Part shown: positions 1-8,591 of the stretch, in pieces
Layout of the letters: every line of letters starts with the position of its first letter
How positions within the stretch are numbered: position 1 is the first letter of the stretch
Origin: an uncultured Bacilli bacterium
GTDB taxonomy: Bacteria > Bacillota_I > Bacilli_A > RFN20 > CAG-449
Assembly: GCA_947632435.1 (NCBI GenBank)
Contig: CANRPC010000005.1
Location: 26,957 to 90,956, forward strand
Direction of reading: 5' to 3'
DNA: 64,000 bases
Made by a program: the position numbers and the translations under genes
The notes under the pieces: model-generated
The model's database searches: none
Seen by the model: the letters and a program-made list of their open reading frames with translations, nothing else
Told to the model about the DNA's origin: nothing

Positions 1-1
1 G

Positions 2-301
2 ATTAGTAAAAATGAAGCATTTGGTATTGCTTTAGCTGAAGCTATGGCTTTTAAAAAGCCAAGTGTAACTTTTGAAATTAAAGGAAGCGGAGTTAATTAT
101 GTTTCTTTAAATAATGTGACAGGTATTGAAGTTAAAAATCAAGATGTCAAAGCTTTTGCCAAGGCTTTAAAATATTTAAAAGATAATGAAGTTAAAAGAA
201 TTCAAATGGGAGAAAATGCTTATTTAAGAGAACAAGAAGAATTTACTCAGACAAAATTTAAGAAAAATATTTTAACTTTAATCGGAGAATTTTATGGCTA
301 A
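2..301 (+). CDS. glycosyltransferase family 4, C-terminal fragment (5' end outside window)
   Basis: The reading frame is open from the left edge, so this is the last ~99 residues of a longer gene. It contains SKNEAFGIALAEAMAF, the E-x7-E type motif that binds the nucleotide-sugar donor in GT-B (GT4) glycosyltransferases, followed by KPSVTF and a helical C-terminus. An internal ATG at 44 exists but cuts through the motif, so it is not the start. The stop overlaps the next glycosyltransferase by 8 bp, which implies one operon for surface polysaccharide assembly. Acceptor and sugar cannot be read from this fragment. Confidence 0.85.
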   Translation: MSKNEAFGIALAEAMAFKKPSVTFEIKGSGVNYVSLNNVTGIEVKNQDVKAFAKALKYLKDNEVKRIQMGENAYLREQEEFTQTKFKKNILTLIGEFYG

Positions 302-1319
302 AGTAGTTATCGATTGCCGTTATCTCAAAATGTCTGGAATTGGGCGTTTTTTGGAGAATATTTTAGATAATCTTGATTTTTCAAAACATACTTATACATT
401 AATAGGGAAAGAAGAATATCTAAAAAAATATCAAGGCGTAACTTATTTAATAGATGATAGATCACCATTTTCTAAAAGTTCTTTATTTAAATCACCAGTT
501 GATTTAATTAATCAAAATGATGTTTATTTTGTTCCTAATTTTATTATTCCTTATGGTATTAAAATAAAAGTAATCGCAGTATTTCATGACATTTTATTTT
601 TTGATCATAAAGAGGTTAATGCTTCATATAGTGATTATTTAATTAAAAAAGTTTTAATAAATCGTTGCATGAAAAAAGCATATAAAATCTTTACTATTTC
701 TAATTTTTCATTAAAACGTATTGCTTTTTATTATCCTAAATATGCTTATAAATTAAGTTATAATTATCAAGGTGTAGCTCAAATTTTTAAAAATCAAAAA
801 CCATATTATCAAAAAGAAAATTATCTTGTTTATGTAGGAAATATAAAAAAGCATAAAGGTCTAAAGATTTTATTACAAGCTTTTTTGGAAATTAGAAAAA
901 TTAGTTCTTTAAAATTATATATTATTGGTGATTATGAATCATTTAAAAATAAAGATCAAGAAATGGTAAATCTTTTAAATACTGAGGGTATTGTTTTTAC
1001 TAATCGTATTGATGATGATAAATTAATTGAAATTGTTAAAAAGGCTAAATTTTTAATTCAACCATCATTTTATGAGGGATTTGGAATTCCCCCTTTAGAG
1101 GCTTTGTATTTACATACTAGACCAATTATTTCAAACATTGAGGTTTTTAAAGAAGTTTATAAAGATTTACCAGTAGTCTTTTTTAAAGTAGGAGATTATT
1201 TAGATTTAAAAGAAAAAATTTTAACAAGTGAAGTTAATTTTGAATTTGATGAATTAAAAACAAATAAAATATTTTCTTATGAGAACTTTTCTTCTATAAT
1301 TGAAAGAGAGTTTAAATAA
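294..1319 (+). CDS. glycosyltransferase, GT4 family
   Basis: A 341-residue GT-B glycosyltransferase. The C-terminal half has YVGNIKKHKG, the usual start of the donor-binding domain, and the E-x7-E motif EGFGIPPLEAL with Glu261 and Glu269. A GGAG site lies 7 bases before the ATG, which overlaps the end of the upstream glycosyltransferase. It probably transfers a sugar from a nucleotide donor to a growing lipid-linked or surface glycan at the cytoplasmic face. Its neighbours are another glycosyltransferase and a polymerase/ligase-type membrane protein. Sugar specificity is not visible. Confidence 0.88.
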   Translation: MAKVVIDCRYLKMSGIGRFLENILDNLDFSKHTYTLIGKEEYLKKYQGVTYLIDDRSPFSKSSLFKSPVDLINQNDVYFVPNFIIPYGIKIKVIAVFHDILFFDHKEVNASYSDYLIKKVLINRCMKKAYKIFTISNFSLKRIAFYYPKYAYKLSYNYQGVAQIFKNQKPYYQKENYLVYVGNIKKHKGLKILLQAFLEIRKISSLKLYIIGDYESFKNKDQEMVNLLNTEGIVFTNRIDDDKLIEIVKKAKFLIQPSFYEGFGIPPLEALYLHTRPIISNIEVFKEVYKDLPVVFFKVGDYLDLKEKILTSEVNFEFDELKTNKIFSYENFSSIIEREFK

Positions 1320-1323
1320 GTTT

Positions 1324-2526
1324 ATGAGTTTTTTGAAAAGACATTACGAGTTAATAGATATTCTCTTCCTATTTGCAATTTTATTTATAGGAAGTGATAT
1401 TTATGGAATAACATTCATGAATATGAATTTTCGCTTTGTGCAACTTTATTATGTTTTTTTAGCACTTTTTGTAATTATTAAATATAAATATTGTCTTTAT
1501 TTACCTAAATCATTAATAATTTTAAGTATTTTATTTTTTATATCGAGTTGTTTTGCCTTAAATTTTAATAAGAGTATTGTTTTTTTCTTTTGGCTTATTT
1601 ATAACATAATTTTTGTATTTAGTTTGTTTTATACTTACATAAAAATAAGAGGTAAAGATAATTTTATTGATATATTCCGTTATACATTTTTTATAATTTT
1701 TTTATTGACTTTAATATTATTCATTCTAGGTAATTTTTTCCATATTGAATTTCCATTTTTTTCATATCAAAATCATAAAAATGTAGCAAGAGTTGCAATC
1801 TGGTTTTTTGAACCAAGTTATCTTGCTTCATTTATAACAATGTATTTAGGATTTAGTTTTTATAACTTTTTTATAAATAAGAAAAAAGAATATTTATTTG
1901 ATACAATTTTTGCTTTTTTCTCCATTGTTTTTACTACTTCTTCGACAGGATTTATCGCGTGTGCTTTAGCAATTATTATTTGTTTTATTATTAAAACGAT
2001 TTTAATAAAAAACGTAAAACAAAAAGTAACAACCGCGTTTATTGGAATTTTACTTTTAGCAGCTGCTTTTATTTGCGTCTTAGTCTTCTTTCCAAATGTT
2101 TATAATGCTTTTATTAAACGACTTTATGTGGATGGCTTATTTAATTCTTCGGGAACAAGAATGAGAGAATATAGTAATACCTTTAGTTTATTTTTGAAAT
2201 ATCCTTTCTTTGGTGTTGGCCCTAATTGTTATGGTTTATATTATGGAAATGAAAATTTACAACCCACAAATGTTACGTTAGAATTACTTGCTACAACAGG
2301 AATATTTACCACTTTAGTTTTTTATGTTTTCTTTTTAAATCCAATAAAGATATATTTTTCAAAAAATAATTATTCTTTAGAAACTAAAGCTATGGTTTTT
2401 GCTTTAATTTTATTTTTAATCATCATTCAAGCTAATCAAAATTATATGCGCCTTTATATGTGGATGCTTTTAGCAATTTGTTATGCTATGATAAATGAAG
2501 AAACTAAAAAAGAGGAGATATGTTGA
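1324..2526 (+). CDS. O-antigen ligase/polymerase-like polytopic membrane protein
   Basis: About 400 residues with roughly ten hydrophobic segments. In the last third it has GVGPNCYGLYYGNE followed by TNVTLELLATTGI, the pattern of the large loop and following helix in the O-antigen ligase/Wzy (Wzy_C) family. It likely joins or polymerises polysaccharide repeat units on the outer face of the membrane. A TTG at 1300 would add 8 residues inside the upstream gene; ATG 1324 with AGAGAG about 13 bases upstream looks better but is not certain. It sits in an operon with two glycosyltransferases and a lipoprotein. Confidence 0.75.
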   Translation: MSFLKRHYELIDILFLFAILFIGSDIYGITFMNMNFRFVQLYYVFLALFVIIKYKYCLYLPKSLIILSILFFISSCFALNFNKSIVFFFWLIYNIIFVFSLFYTYIKIRGKDNFIDIFRYTFFIIFLLTLILFILGNFFHIEFPFFSYQNHKNVARVAIWFFEPSYLASFITMYLGFSFYNFFINKKKEYLFDTIFAFFSIVFTTSSTGFIACALAIIICFIIKTILIKNVKQKVTTAFIGILLLAAAFICVLVFFPNVYNAFIKRLYVDGLFNSSGTRMREYSNTFSLFLKYPFFGVGPNCYGLYYGNENLQPTNVTLELLATTGIFTTLVFYVFFLNPIKIYFSKNNYSLETKAMVFALILFLIIIQANQNYMRLYMWMLLAICYAMINEETKKEEIC

Positions 2527-2527
2527 T

Positions 2528-3340
2528 ATGAAATCAAAAATCTTAATTGCTATATCTTTATTATTATTTGGATGTAGTTCTTCATCTTCATCTTCCATTA
2601 TTAATTCAAGTGAAATAAGTTCTTTAAATGATACATCTTCAAATAATGTTGTTAATACATATAGTAGCGATTCTTCTTTTAATGAATTAGATAGTAATTT
2701 AAATACAAATTCTTTTAAAGAATCTTCATCTGATGTTAAAAGTTCTTCTTTTAATAGTTCATCTTCAAATTTAACTTCCTCTTCATTTAAAGAAGAAAAA
2801 CTTGATGAACATGATTTTCCTCTTCCTAATTATGAAGTTAATTTTTCAAGTGAAGAAACAATATTTGATTTTCAAGATACTTTTCCTCAAGAATTTAAAT
2901 ATATATATGGTTATAAAGTGTTAAATAACCCTAGTTTTTATGCTTCTGGAGGCTGGAAAATTTCTTATCCTAATTCAAAAGCAACTTTAGGTTTTCAAAC
3001 ACCTTTTTTCAATAGTGATTTAAAATTAGAAATACGTTTTTATCTTGGTGATATAAATAATTCTAATAATAAAGTAGATAAAGATAGTCCTTTTTTAACA
3101 ATATATGGTTTTAATAAAGAAGGTAAATTAATTAGAACAGTAGAAATAGCAAATCAAACAAATTTCTATAATTATCAAAATAATGTTAATCCTATGAATT
3201 TTTATATAAATGGAGAAAATATTTCTTATTTAGAAGTAAGATTTACATCTCCACCTTATAAATCTAGTCAATGTTATAATTTCGCAATTAAAAAAATTGG
3301 CTTTAAAATTTTCCCATATCCACTTAATGAAAGGAGTTAA
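2528..3340 (+). CDS. Ser/Asn-rich surface lipoprotein
   Basis: A lipoprotein of 270 residues. The signal peptide ends in a lipobox, LLLFGC, with Cys16 as the predicted lipid-modified residue. GAGGAGAT lies about 8 bases before ATG 2528, which is preferred over starts inside the upstream gene. Residues ~17-95 are a low-complexity Ser/Asn/Thr linker. The C-terminal ~160 residues look like a beta-sandwich (alternating hydrophobic strands, WKISYP, LEIRFYLG, LEVRFTSPPY), perhaps carbohydrate-binding. It follows the polysaccharide operon with no gap, so a role at the cell surface near that polymer is inferred. No enzymatic motif was seen. Confidence 0.75.
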   Translation: MKSKILIAISLLLFGCSSSSSSSIINSSEISSLNDTSSNNVVNTYSSDSSFNELDSNLNTNSFKESSSDVKSSSFNSSSSNLTSSSFKEEKLDEHDFPLPNYEVNFSSEETIFDFQDTFPQEFKYIYGYKVLNNPSFYASGGWKISYPNSKATLGFQTPFFNSDLKLEIRFYLGDINNSNNKVDKDSPFLTIYGFNKEGKLIRTVEIANQTNFYNYQNNVNPMNFYINGENISYLEVRFTSPPYKSSQCYNFAIKKIGFKIFPYPLNERS

Positions 3341-3343
3341 TTT

Positions 3344-5020
3344 ATGCTAGAGGATATTAATAAATGGTTAAATATGGATTTAAGTTATGATCCAGATTTA
3401 AAAGAAGAATTAAATAAAATTAAAGATGATAAAGAATTAATGACTGATGCTTTTTATCAAGATTTAAGTTTTGGTACTGGTGGCTTAAGAGGCAAAATTG
3501 GTGTTGGTACAAATAGAATGAATGTTTATACTATTATTAAAGCTACATTAGGCCTTGCTTCATTTTTAAAGAAAACTTATAAAGATAATATAAGTGTAGC
3601 AATTAGTTTTGATTCTAGAATTAAATCAAATTTGTTTGCTAAAATTGCCGCCTCTACTTTGGCAAATGAAAATATTAAAGTTTATCTTTATAAAGAATTA
3701 ATGCCTACACCATGTTTGTCATTTGCTGTGCGTTATTTGAAAACTAAAGCAGGTATTATGGTAACGGCTTCTCATAATCCATCTATTTATAATGGTTATA
3801 AAGTTTATGATAATAATGGTTGTCAAATTACTGATAAATTCGCTAAATCTATTTATGAAGAAATTAAAAAAAGTGATCCATTTAATTATCATCTTGCTTC
3901 TTTTGAAACTTATTTTGAAAAAGGATTAATTAGTTATATTGAAGATGAAGTTATTGATAATTATATAGAATGTGTCAAGAAAACTTGTTTAAATAAAGAA
4001 GAATTTAATAAAGATATTAATATAATTTATACCCCTTTAAATGGTACGGGATTAAAACCAGTATTAAGAGCTTTAAAAGAATTAAATTATAATAATGTTA
4101 TCGTTGTTGAAGAACAAAGAAATCCTGATGGTAATTTCCCAACTTGTCCTTATCCAAATCCTGAAATTAAAGAAGCAATGGCACTTGGATTAGAATATGC
4201 CAAAAAATTTCATGCTGATTTATTAATTGCTACGGATCCTGATTGTGATCGAGCAGGAATTGGTATTAAAATAAATGAAAATGAATATCGATTATTATCA
4301 GGAAATGAAGTAGGAATTTTATTGCTTGATTATATCTTATCAATGCGTAAAAAATATCATCAATTAAAAGATGGTTCGTTAATTGTAAAAAGTATTGTTA
4401 CAACACCATTAGCTAATGAAATAGCTAAAGATTATGGTGTTAAAACTATTGATGTCTTAACAGGATTTAAATATATTGGTGAACAAATTAATTTATTAGA
4501 GGAAAAACATCAAGAAGATTTATATGTTTTTGGCTTTGAAGAAAGTTATGGTTATCTTTCTTCAAGTTATGTAAGAGATAAAGACGCTGTGAATGCGACA
4601 AGTTTAATTGTAGAAATGTTCTGTTATTATAAGGATCAAAATATTTCTTTAAATGATAAACTCAATCAGTTATATCAAAAATATAATTATTGCTTGAATA
4701 CACTTCATTCATTTAATTTTGAAGGTCAATCAGGTTTACAAAAAATGCAAAATATTATGCTTGATTTAAGATCTAAAGAAAAAGAATTTTGTGGTTTAAA
4801 AATCAATGAAGTTATTGATTATAAAAATGGAGTAAATAATTTAAAAGCAGATGTTTTGAAATTTGATTTAGCAAATAATATTCAAATTATTATGCGTCAA
4901 AGTGGTACAGAACCAAAGTTAAAAATGTATTTCTTTATTAAAGAAATTAATGAACTAAAAGCCAGAGAAAAAGAAGAAGAGTTATTAAAAAATATTAATT
5001 TATATTTAGCTAAGTTTTAA
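3344..5020 (+). CDS. pgcA: phosphoglucomutase/phosphomannomutase
   Basis: Phosphohexomutase of 558 residues, the usual size of the Bacillus PgcA-type enzyme. It has all four signature loops: TASHNP with the phosphorylated Ser143, the metal-binding DPDCDR at 298-303, the sugar-binding GFEESYG, and the phosphate-binding RQSGTEPKLKMY near the end. It interconverts glucose-1-phosphate and glucose-6-phosphate (possibly mannose phosphates), linking glycolysis with nucleotide sugars for the upstream polysaccharide genes and with glycogen. The start has GGAG 7 bases upstream, three bases after the lipoprotein stop. The symbol is by similarity; substrate preference is not proven. Confidence 0.9.
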   Translation: MLEDINKWLNMDLSYDPDLKEELNKIKDDKELMTDAFYQDLSFGTGGLRGKIGVGTNRMNVYTIIKATLGLASFLKKTYKDNISVAISFDSRIKSNLFAKIAASTLANENIKVYLYKELMPTPCLSFAVRYLKTKAGIMVTASHNPSIYNGYKVYDNNGCQITDKFAKSIYEEIKKSDPFNYHLASFETYFEKGLISYIEDEVIDNYIECVKKTCLNKEEFNKDINIIYTPLNGTGLKPVLRALKELNYNNVIVVEEQRNPDGNFPTCPYPNPEIKEAMALGLEYAKKFHADLLIATDPDCDRAGIGIKINENEYRLLSGNEVGILLLDYILSMRKKYHQLKDGSLIVKSIVTTPLANEIAKDYGVKTIDVLTGFKYIGEQINLLEEKHQEDLYVFGFEESYGYLSSSYVRDKDAVNATSLIVEMFCYYKDQNISLNDKLNQLYQKYNYCLNTLHSFNFEGQSGLQKMQNIMLDLRSKEKEFCGLKINEVIDYKNGVNNLKADVLKFDLANNIQIIMRQSGTEPKLKMYFFIKEINELKAREKEEELLKNINLYLAKF

Positions 5021-5081
5021 ATATTTTTATTCTTAAGCACAATATCTTTGTTCAAATAGATACTTTTTTTAAAAAATATTT

Positions 5082-5100
5082 TATAATGAAAAAAAGGGAG
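5082..5100 (+). promoter_or_regulatory. -10 element and RBS of the PPi-PFK gene
   Basis: TATAAT at 5082-5087, with AGGGAG at 5095-5100, 9 bases before ATG 5110. No good -35 lies at the right distance. The expected transcription start (~5094) abuts the Shine-Dalgarno, giving a very short leader, a pattern repeated at several genes here. Confidence 0.55.
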
Positions 5101-5109
5101 AAAAACGAA

Positions 5110-6333
5110 ATGAAAAATATAATCGTTGGACAATCTGGTGGACCTACATCTGTAATTAATTCATCTTTACTAGGTGTATTTAAAACCGCGAAAGATTTAA
5201 AAGTAGAAAAAATTTATGGAATGGTTCATGGAATAAAAGGTTTATTAGAAAAAGAAGTTGTAGATTTAAAAGAAAAAATCAAAACTGATCTTGATATGGA
5301 TTTATTAAAAAGAACTCCATCATCATTTTTAGGCTCTTGCCGTTATAAGTTGCCAGAAATTTTAGGAAATGAAGAAACATATAAACGTATTTTTGAAATT
5401 TTAGATGAATTAAACATTGGAGCATTCTTCTATATTGGGGGAAATGATTCTATGGATACAATAAAAAAACTATCTGATTATGGAAATAAGATTCATAGTG
5501 AAATACGTTTTATGGGTGTTCCTAAAACAATTGATAATGATCTTGCTATTACCGATCACACTCCTGGATATGGAAGTGCGGCAAAATATATTGCAGCGAC
5601 AATGAAAGAAATAATTTGTGATGGATTAGTTTATGATTATCCTGTAGTTACAATCGTTGAAATTATGGGAAGAAATGCTGGATGGTTAACAGGCGCTGCA
5701 GCCTTAGCAAAAGGTGAAGATTGTCAAGGTGTTGATATGATTTTCTTACCAGAAATTCCTTTTGATATTGATTTATTTTTAAGAAAAACTGGCGAACTTT
5801 TAAAAGAAAATCGCTCTCTTGTCATCGCAGTATCTGAAGGTATAAAAGTTAAAGATGGTCGTTATGTTTGTGAACTTGCAGATCATGTTGAATATGTTGA
5901 TTCATTTGGTCATAAACAATTATCAGGAACAGCAAGATTTTTAGCAGCACAAGTTGCTAAAACTTATAATGTTAAAACTAGAGCTATAGAATTGTCTTCA
6001 TTACAAAGATGTGCTGCGCATATGACCTCAAGAATTGATGTTACTGAAGCATTTAATACTGGAGGTGCCGCGGTTAAAGCTGCCTTAAAAGAAAATTTAA
6101 CAGGACATGTTATAACCTTAAAAAGAGTAAGTGAAGATCCATATATGTGTATTACTGAGCCAGCTGATGTACATTTTATTGCAAATATCGAAAAGAAAGT
6201 ACCTCTAGAATGGATAAGTAAAGATGGTTGCTTTGTTACCGAAGAATTAGTGCATTATATAAGACCATTAATTCAAGCTGAAATTGCACCTTTATGGGTT
6301 GATGGTTTACCTAGACATTTAAAATTAAAATAA
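5110..6333 (+). CDS. pfp: pyrophosphate-dependent 6-phosphofructokinase
   Basis: A 407-residue phosphofructokinase. Two diagnostic sites point to pyrophosphate, not ATP, as phosphoryl donor. GGNDS at 110-114 has Asp113 where ATP enzymes have Gly (GGDGS), and PKTIDND at 138-144 has Lys139 where ATP enzymes have Gly (PGTIDND). Asp142 is the expected catalytic base, and MGRNAGWLTG follows. The enzyme would carry out reversible PPi + fructose-6-phosphate conversion in glycolysis. ATG 5110 is chosen because AGGGAG is 9 bases upstream; an upstream in-frame ATG at 5086 lies on the -10 element. Transcription probably ends at the hairpin at 6354. Confidence 0.9.
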   Translation: MKNIIVGQSGGPTSVINSSLLGVFKTAKDLKVEKIYGMVHGIKGLLEKEVVDLKEKIKTDLDMDLLKRTPSSFLGSCRYKLPEILGNEETYKRIFEILDELNIGAFFYIGGNDSMDTIKKLSDYGNKIHSEIRFMGVPKTIDNDLAITDHTPGYGSAAKYIAATMKEIICDGLVYDYPVVTIVEIMGRNAGWLTGAAALAKGEDCQGVDMIFLPEIPFDIDLFLRKTGELLKENRSLVIAVSEGIKVKDGRYVCELADHVEYVDSFGHKQLSGTARFLAAQVAKTYNVKTRAIELSSLQRCAAHMTSRIDVTEAFNTGGAAVKAALKENLTGHVITLKRVSEDPYMCITEPADVHFIANIEKKVPLEWISKDGCFVTEELVHYIRPLIQAEIAPLWVDGLPRHLKLK

Positions 6334-6353
6334 TAAAATAAAATTATGAAATG

Positions 6354-6391
6354 ATACCTTTTTATCTTAAAGATATAAAGGTATTTTTTTA
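6354..6391 (+). terminator. intrinsic terminator after pfp
   Basis: A 15-bp stem with one mismatch (6354-6368 with 6370-6384, arms beginning ATACCTTT and ending AAAGGTAT) is followed by a T run at 6384-6391. It lies 20 bases after the pfp stop and overlaps the 3' end of the convergent lipoprotein gene. Confidence 0.85.
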
Positions 6392-7039
6392 ATTAAAACG
6401 TGGATTAAAAGAATAAATTCCTAAGATTAATATTTTTGAATCTAATAATTTTGTATTGTTTGTTTTATCAATTGATAAATAAATTGAATTTCCATCATAA
6501 GAATTTAAATTCAGATATGTATTATCCTTATTGATTACATATTCGTTTTTAAAATCAAATTTATCATATAGATTTTTTAATGTAGTATCTTTAAAAGAAA
6601 TATTAATTATTTCAGTTTTTATAAATTCATAAGACAAAATTTCACCATCTAAATAAACAATAGAAGGGTAACATTCATAAAAAAATAAATTTCCTGTGTA
6701 ATAGATTTTTAATAAGTCACCAGCGACTAAATTATAATTTGGAAATTTTATATTATTAAAACCATTTCCTAAAAATGAATAATTAAATGTTAAATTTGCT
6801 TTATATTGTTCATTTTCAGTATCAAAATTGTGTTCAAAAACATAATTTACTTGAAATGTATATTCCTTTATTTCATCTTTTGAAATGGTATCACTACTAG
6901 AATCTATTTTAGTATTAAAAAATATTTTTGAAGAAGAAGGATAATCTTGTAAACTACTTTCGTTTTGTAAATCACTAACAGCGCAGCTTGAGAAAATAAA
7001 TATTAAAGAAAATAATAAATAAATTAAATGTTTCTTCAT
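6389..7039 (-). CDS. lipoprotein of unknown function
   Basis: A lipoprotein of 216 residues with signal peptide and lipobox FIFSSC (Cys19). The annotated start is ATG 7039; a TTG one codon upstream is less likely, and AAAGGAG lies about 10 bases before the ATG. After a short Ser-rich linker the body is rich in aromatic and charged beta-strand-like segments. I do not recognise a domain. It is convergent with pfp and lies downstream of the cupin gene on the same strand, separated by ~150 bp of AT-rich DNA. A surface location is predicted; function is unknown. Confidence 0.7.
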   Translation of the reverse strand: MKKHLIYLLFSLIFIFSSCAVSDLQNESSLQDYPSSSKIFFNTKIDSSSDTISKDEIKEYTFQVNYVFEHNFDTENEQYKANLTFNYSFLGNGFNNIKFPNYNLVAGDLLKIYYTGNLFFYECYPSIVYLDGEILSYEFIKTEIINISFKDTTLKNLYDKFDFKNEYVINKDNTYLNLNSYDGNSIYLSIDKTNNTKLLDSKILILGIYSFNPRFN

Positions 7040-7191
7040 CAAAGATATTCTCCTTTATTAAATAAGACAATATAATTTATTTTTTTCTTTAGCTTAAAAA
7101 AATAAAGATTTATTGAGCATTTAATTAATTTTAATCGGTAAAATTAATTAAATAATAATTATCATAAATATTTATCTAAAATACAATTATT
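7040..7191. other. AT-rich intergenic stretch
   Basis: No gene, RNA or clear repeat was seen apart from the ribosome binding site of the downstream lipoprotein near 7050. It presumably holds that gene's promoter, but no convincing -35/-10 pair could be assigned. Confidence 0.5.
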
Positions 7192-7356
7192 CTATTTTTT
7201 AAATTGTTTTAATAAATCAAGCAATACGATATAATTTGAACCTCTTCGAATCGAATTTGAATCAGCCATAATGTATTTCCAACTAGTTTCATAATCATGA
7301 GGAACATCAAAACTACATTTAGTTATTTTTTGATAAAATCTATCAGCATCATTTAT
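7192..7356 (-). pseudogene. in-frame coding continuation after the cupin TAG stop
   Basis: Directly after the TAG that ends the cupin gene, the same frame stays open for 54 more codons to a TAG at 7192. The translation looks protein-like, not random AT-rich DNA: it holds NDADRFYQKITKC, VPHDYETSWKYIMAD and SIRRGSNYIVLLDLLKQF. No start codon with an RBS precedes it. It may be the broken C-terminal part of a longer cupin-fusion protein, a decayed separate gene, or a readthrough extension. I do not recognise the domain. Confidence 0.5.
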
Positions 7357-7680
7357 CTAATATGAAACCACTAATAGCATTTTAAATTGTTCTTCTCCAT
7401 AAACGGCATGAGGAATATTTTTAGGCATAATAAGAGTTTCTCCAGTTTCAAGATAGAATAATTCTCCGCCAACGGTAAATCTTCCTTTTCCTTCAAGAAT
7501 GGTTACCATTGCATCTCCTCCTGCAGCATGAGTTGAAATTTCTTCGCCTTTATCAAAGGAAAAAATGGTCATGCTAACACTATCATTTTGAACTAATGTC
7601 TTACTAACTACTTGTCCTTTTTGATATGCAACTTGATCCTTTAAAAATAATTTTGTTTGTTTCTCAATATTTTTGTACAT
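7357..7680 (-). CDS. small cupin-domain protein
   Basis: A single-domain cupin of 107 residues. A beta-barrel core includes GEEISTHAAGGDAMVTILEG (metal-ligand region with His, and the G-x-G turn) and GETLIMPKNIPHAV (second cupin motif with the conserved P-x-x-x-P-H). AGAGAGG lies 8 bases before the ATG, and an extended -10 lies at 7721-7729. Small cupins of this type often bind metal and act as isomerases, sensors or storage domains; the substrate cannot be told here. See the in-frame continuation after its stop. Confidence 0.85.
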   Translation of the reverse strand: MYKNIEKQTKLFLKDQVAYQKGQVVSKTLVQNDSVSMTIFSFDKGEEISTHAAGGDAMVTILEGKGRFTVGGELFYLETGETLIMPKNIPHAVYGEEQFKMLLVVSY

Positions 7681-7720
7681 TAATTTTACCTCTCTTAGAT
7701 TTTTAAATTACGATATCTTA

Positions 7721-7729
7721 ATTATATCA
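7721..7729 (-). promoter_or_regulatory. extended -10 promoter of cupin gene
   Basis: On the minus strand TGATATAAT (TGn plus TATAAT) lies about 40 bases before the cupin ATG. No strong -35 was found, as is common for extended -10 promoters. Confidence 0.5.
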
Positions 7730-7792
7730 TATAATTTCAATTTTTATGTTAAAAATATCAAAAAAGGGTTAAAAATAAGCAAAAACATCTAT

Positions 7793-7826
7793 AAAAAAAG
7801 GACTAATATCTTTCGGTATCAATCCT
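7793..7826 (-). terminator. intrinsic terminator of the tRNA array
   Basis: On the minus strand a 12-bp imperfect stem (7815-7826 with 7799-7810, loop GAAA) is followed by seven T. It lies 13 bases after the CCA end of tRNA-Ala and so ends the Cys-Arg-Pro-Ala transcript. Confidence 0.8.
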
Positions 7827-7838
7827 ATTGTTTTTTAA

Positions 7839-7914
7839 TGGTGGAGCTGACGAGGATCGAACTCGCTACCTTCTGAATGCAAATCAGACGCTCTCCCAGG
7901 TGAGCTACAGCCCC
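7839..7914 (-). tRNA. tRNA-Ala (anticodon TGC)
   Basis: 76 nt with encoded CCA. Acceptor GGGGCTG pairs with CAGCTCC; the anticodon stem TCTGA/TCAGA encloses loop TTTGCAT, giving anticodon TGC. The T-arm has GTTCGATCC. It is the last gene of a four-tRNA array. Confidence 0.97.
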
Positions 7915-7920
7915 ATTAAA

Positions 7921-7997
7921 TGGTCGGGAAAACAGGATTTGAACCTGCGACCCCCTGATCCCAAATCAGGTGCACTACCAAGCTGTGCTATTTCCCG
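7921..7997 (-). tRNA. tRNA-Pro (anticodon TGG)
   Basis: 77 nt with encoded CCA. Acceptor CGGGAAA pairs with TTTCCCG; stem CCTGA/TCAGG encloses loop TTTGGGA, anticodon TGG. T-loop GTTCAAATC. It is separated from tRNA-Ala by 6 nt. Confidence 0.97.
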
Positions 7998-8001
7998 TAC
8001 A

Positions 8002-8078
8002 TGGCGCGCCAAGCAGGAATCGAACCCGCAACCTCCAGATTCGTAGTCTGACACTCTATCCAGTTGAGCTATTGGCGC
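8002..8078 (-). tRNA. tRNA-Arg (anticodon ACG)
   Basis: 77 nt with encoded CCA. Acceptor GCGCCAA pairs with TTGGCGC; anticodon loop CTACGAA gives ACG, presumably edited to ICG and so requiring a TadA deaminase. T-loop GTTCGATTC. Confidence 0.97.
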
Positions 8079-8093
8079 AACGAATATCAAAAA

Positions 8094-8168
8094 TGGAGGT
8101 TCCTAACGGATTCGAACCGATGGTCATTGAGTTGCAGTCAATTGCCTTACCAACTTGGCTAAGGAACC
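8094..8168 (-). tRNA. tRNA-Cys (anticodon GCA)
   Basis: 75 nt with encoded CCA. Acceptor GGTTCCT pairs with AGGAACC; anticodon loop CTGCAAC gives GCA. It is the first gene of the array, about 23 bp after the -10 of its promoter. Confidence 0.97.
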
Positions 8169-8191
8169 ATCTCTGACATTTCGCAAATAAG

Positions 8192-8220
8192 ATTCTACCA
8201 AATTGTATGACAATCTGCAA
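8192..8220 (-). promoter_or_regulatory. sigma-A promoter of the tRNA array
   Basis: On the minus strand TTGCAG (8215-8220), a 17-base spacer and TAGAAT (8192-8197). The expected start lies about 17 bases before tRNA-Cys. Confidence 0.8.
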
Positions 8221-8267
8221 TAAAATTTACTCTTTTTATAAAATTTTTTGATTTTCTTTATTTGAAG

Positions 8268-8289
8268 AAAAAAGAACCCCAAAGGATTC
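8268..8289 (-). terminator. intrinsic terminator of rpsT
   Basis: On the minus strand GAATCC, loop TTTG, GGGTTC, then six T. It lies 11 bases after the rpsT stop. Confidence 0.8.
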
Positions 8290-8299
8290 AAATTAATAT

Positions 8300-8560
8300 C
8301 TATAAAGAATTGACTAACTTCATCAAATGTGATTTTTGTCTAGCCGCGGTGTTCTTATGTTGAATACCTTTAGAAACAGAAGTATCGATTTTCTTTACTG
8401 CTAATGGAAGCAATTTTTTTGCTAATTCACTATCTTTTGCTTCAACTGCTTTAACAACTGCTTTAATTGCTGTTCTCATAGAAGATTTAAATGAAGCATT
8501 TCTCATTCTTGCTTTTTCATTTGTGAGAATTCTTTTCTTTTGTGATTTGATATTTGCCAT
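8300..8560 (-). CDS. rpsT: 30S ribosomal protein S20
   Basis: The protein has 86 residues and starts MANIKSQKKR, the classic S20 N-terminus, with the basic helical body of the family (NEKARMRNASFKSSMRT, then SVSKGIQHKNTAARQKSHL). It binds 16S rRNA early in small-subunit assembly. ATG 8560 is used; a GTG three codons upstream is part of the AGGGGTG ribosome binding site. It has its own promoter and terminator. In Bacillus rpsT is likewise divergent from gpr, as here. Confidence 0.97.
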   Translation of the reverse strand: MANIKSQKKRILTNEKARMRNASFKSSMRTAIKAVVKAVEAKDSELAKKLLPLAVKKIDTSVSKGIQHKNTAARQKSHLMKLVNSL

Positions 8561-8591
8561 ATTTTTCACCCCTTTTTTTGACTACTTGTGA

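Noticed and set aside
7673..8176. Several short open frames on both strands across 7673-8176
   Set aside because: They run through the tRNA genes (Ala, Pro, Arg, Cys), which explain the sequence; no ribosome binding sites support them.
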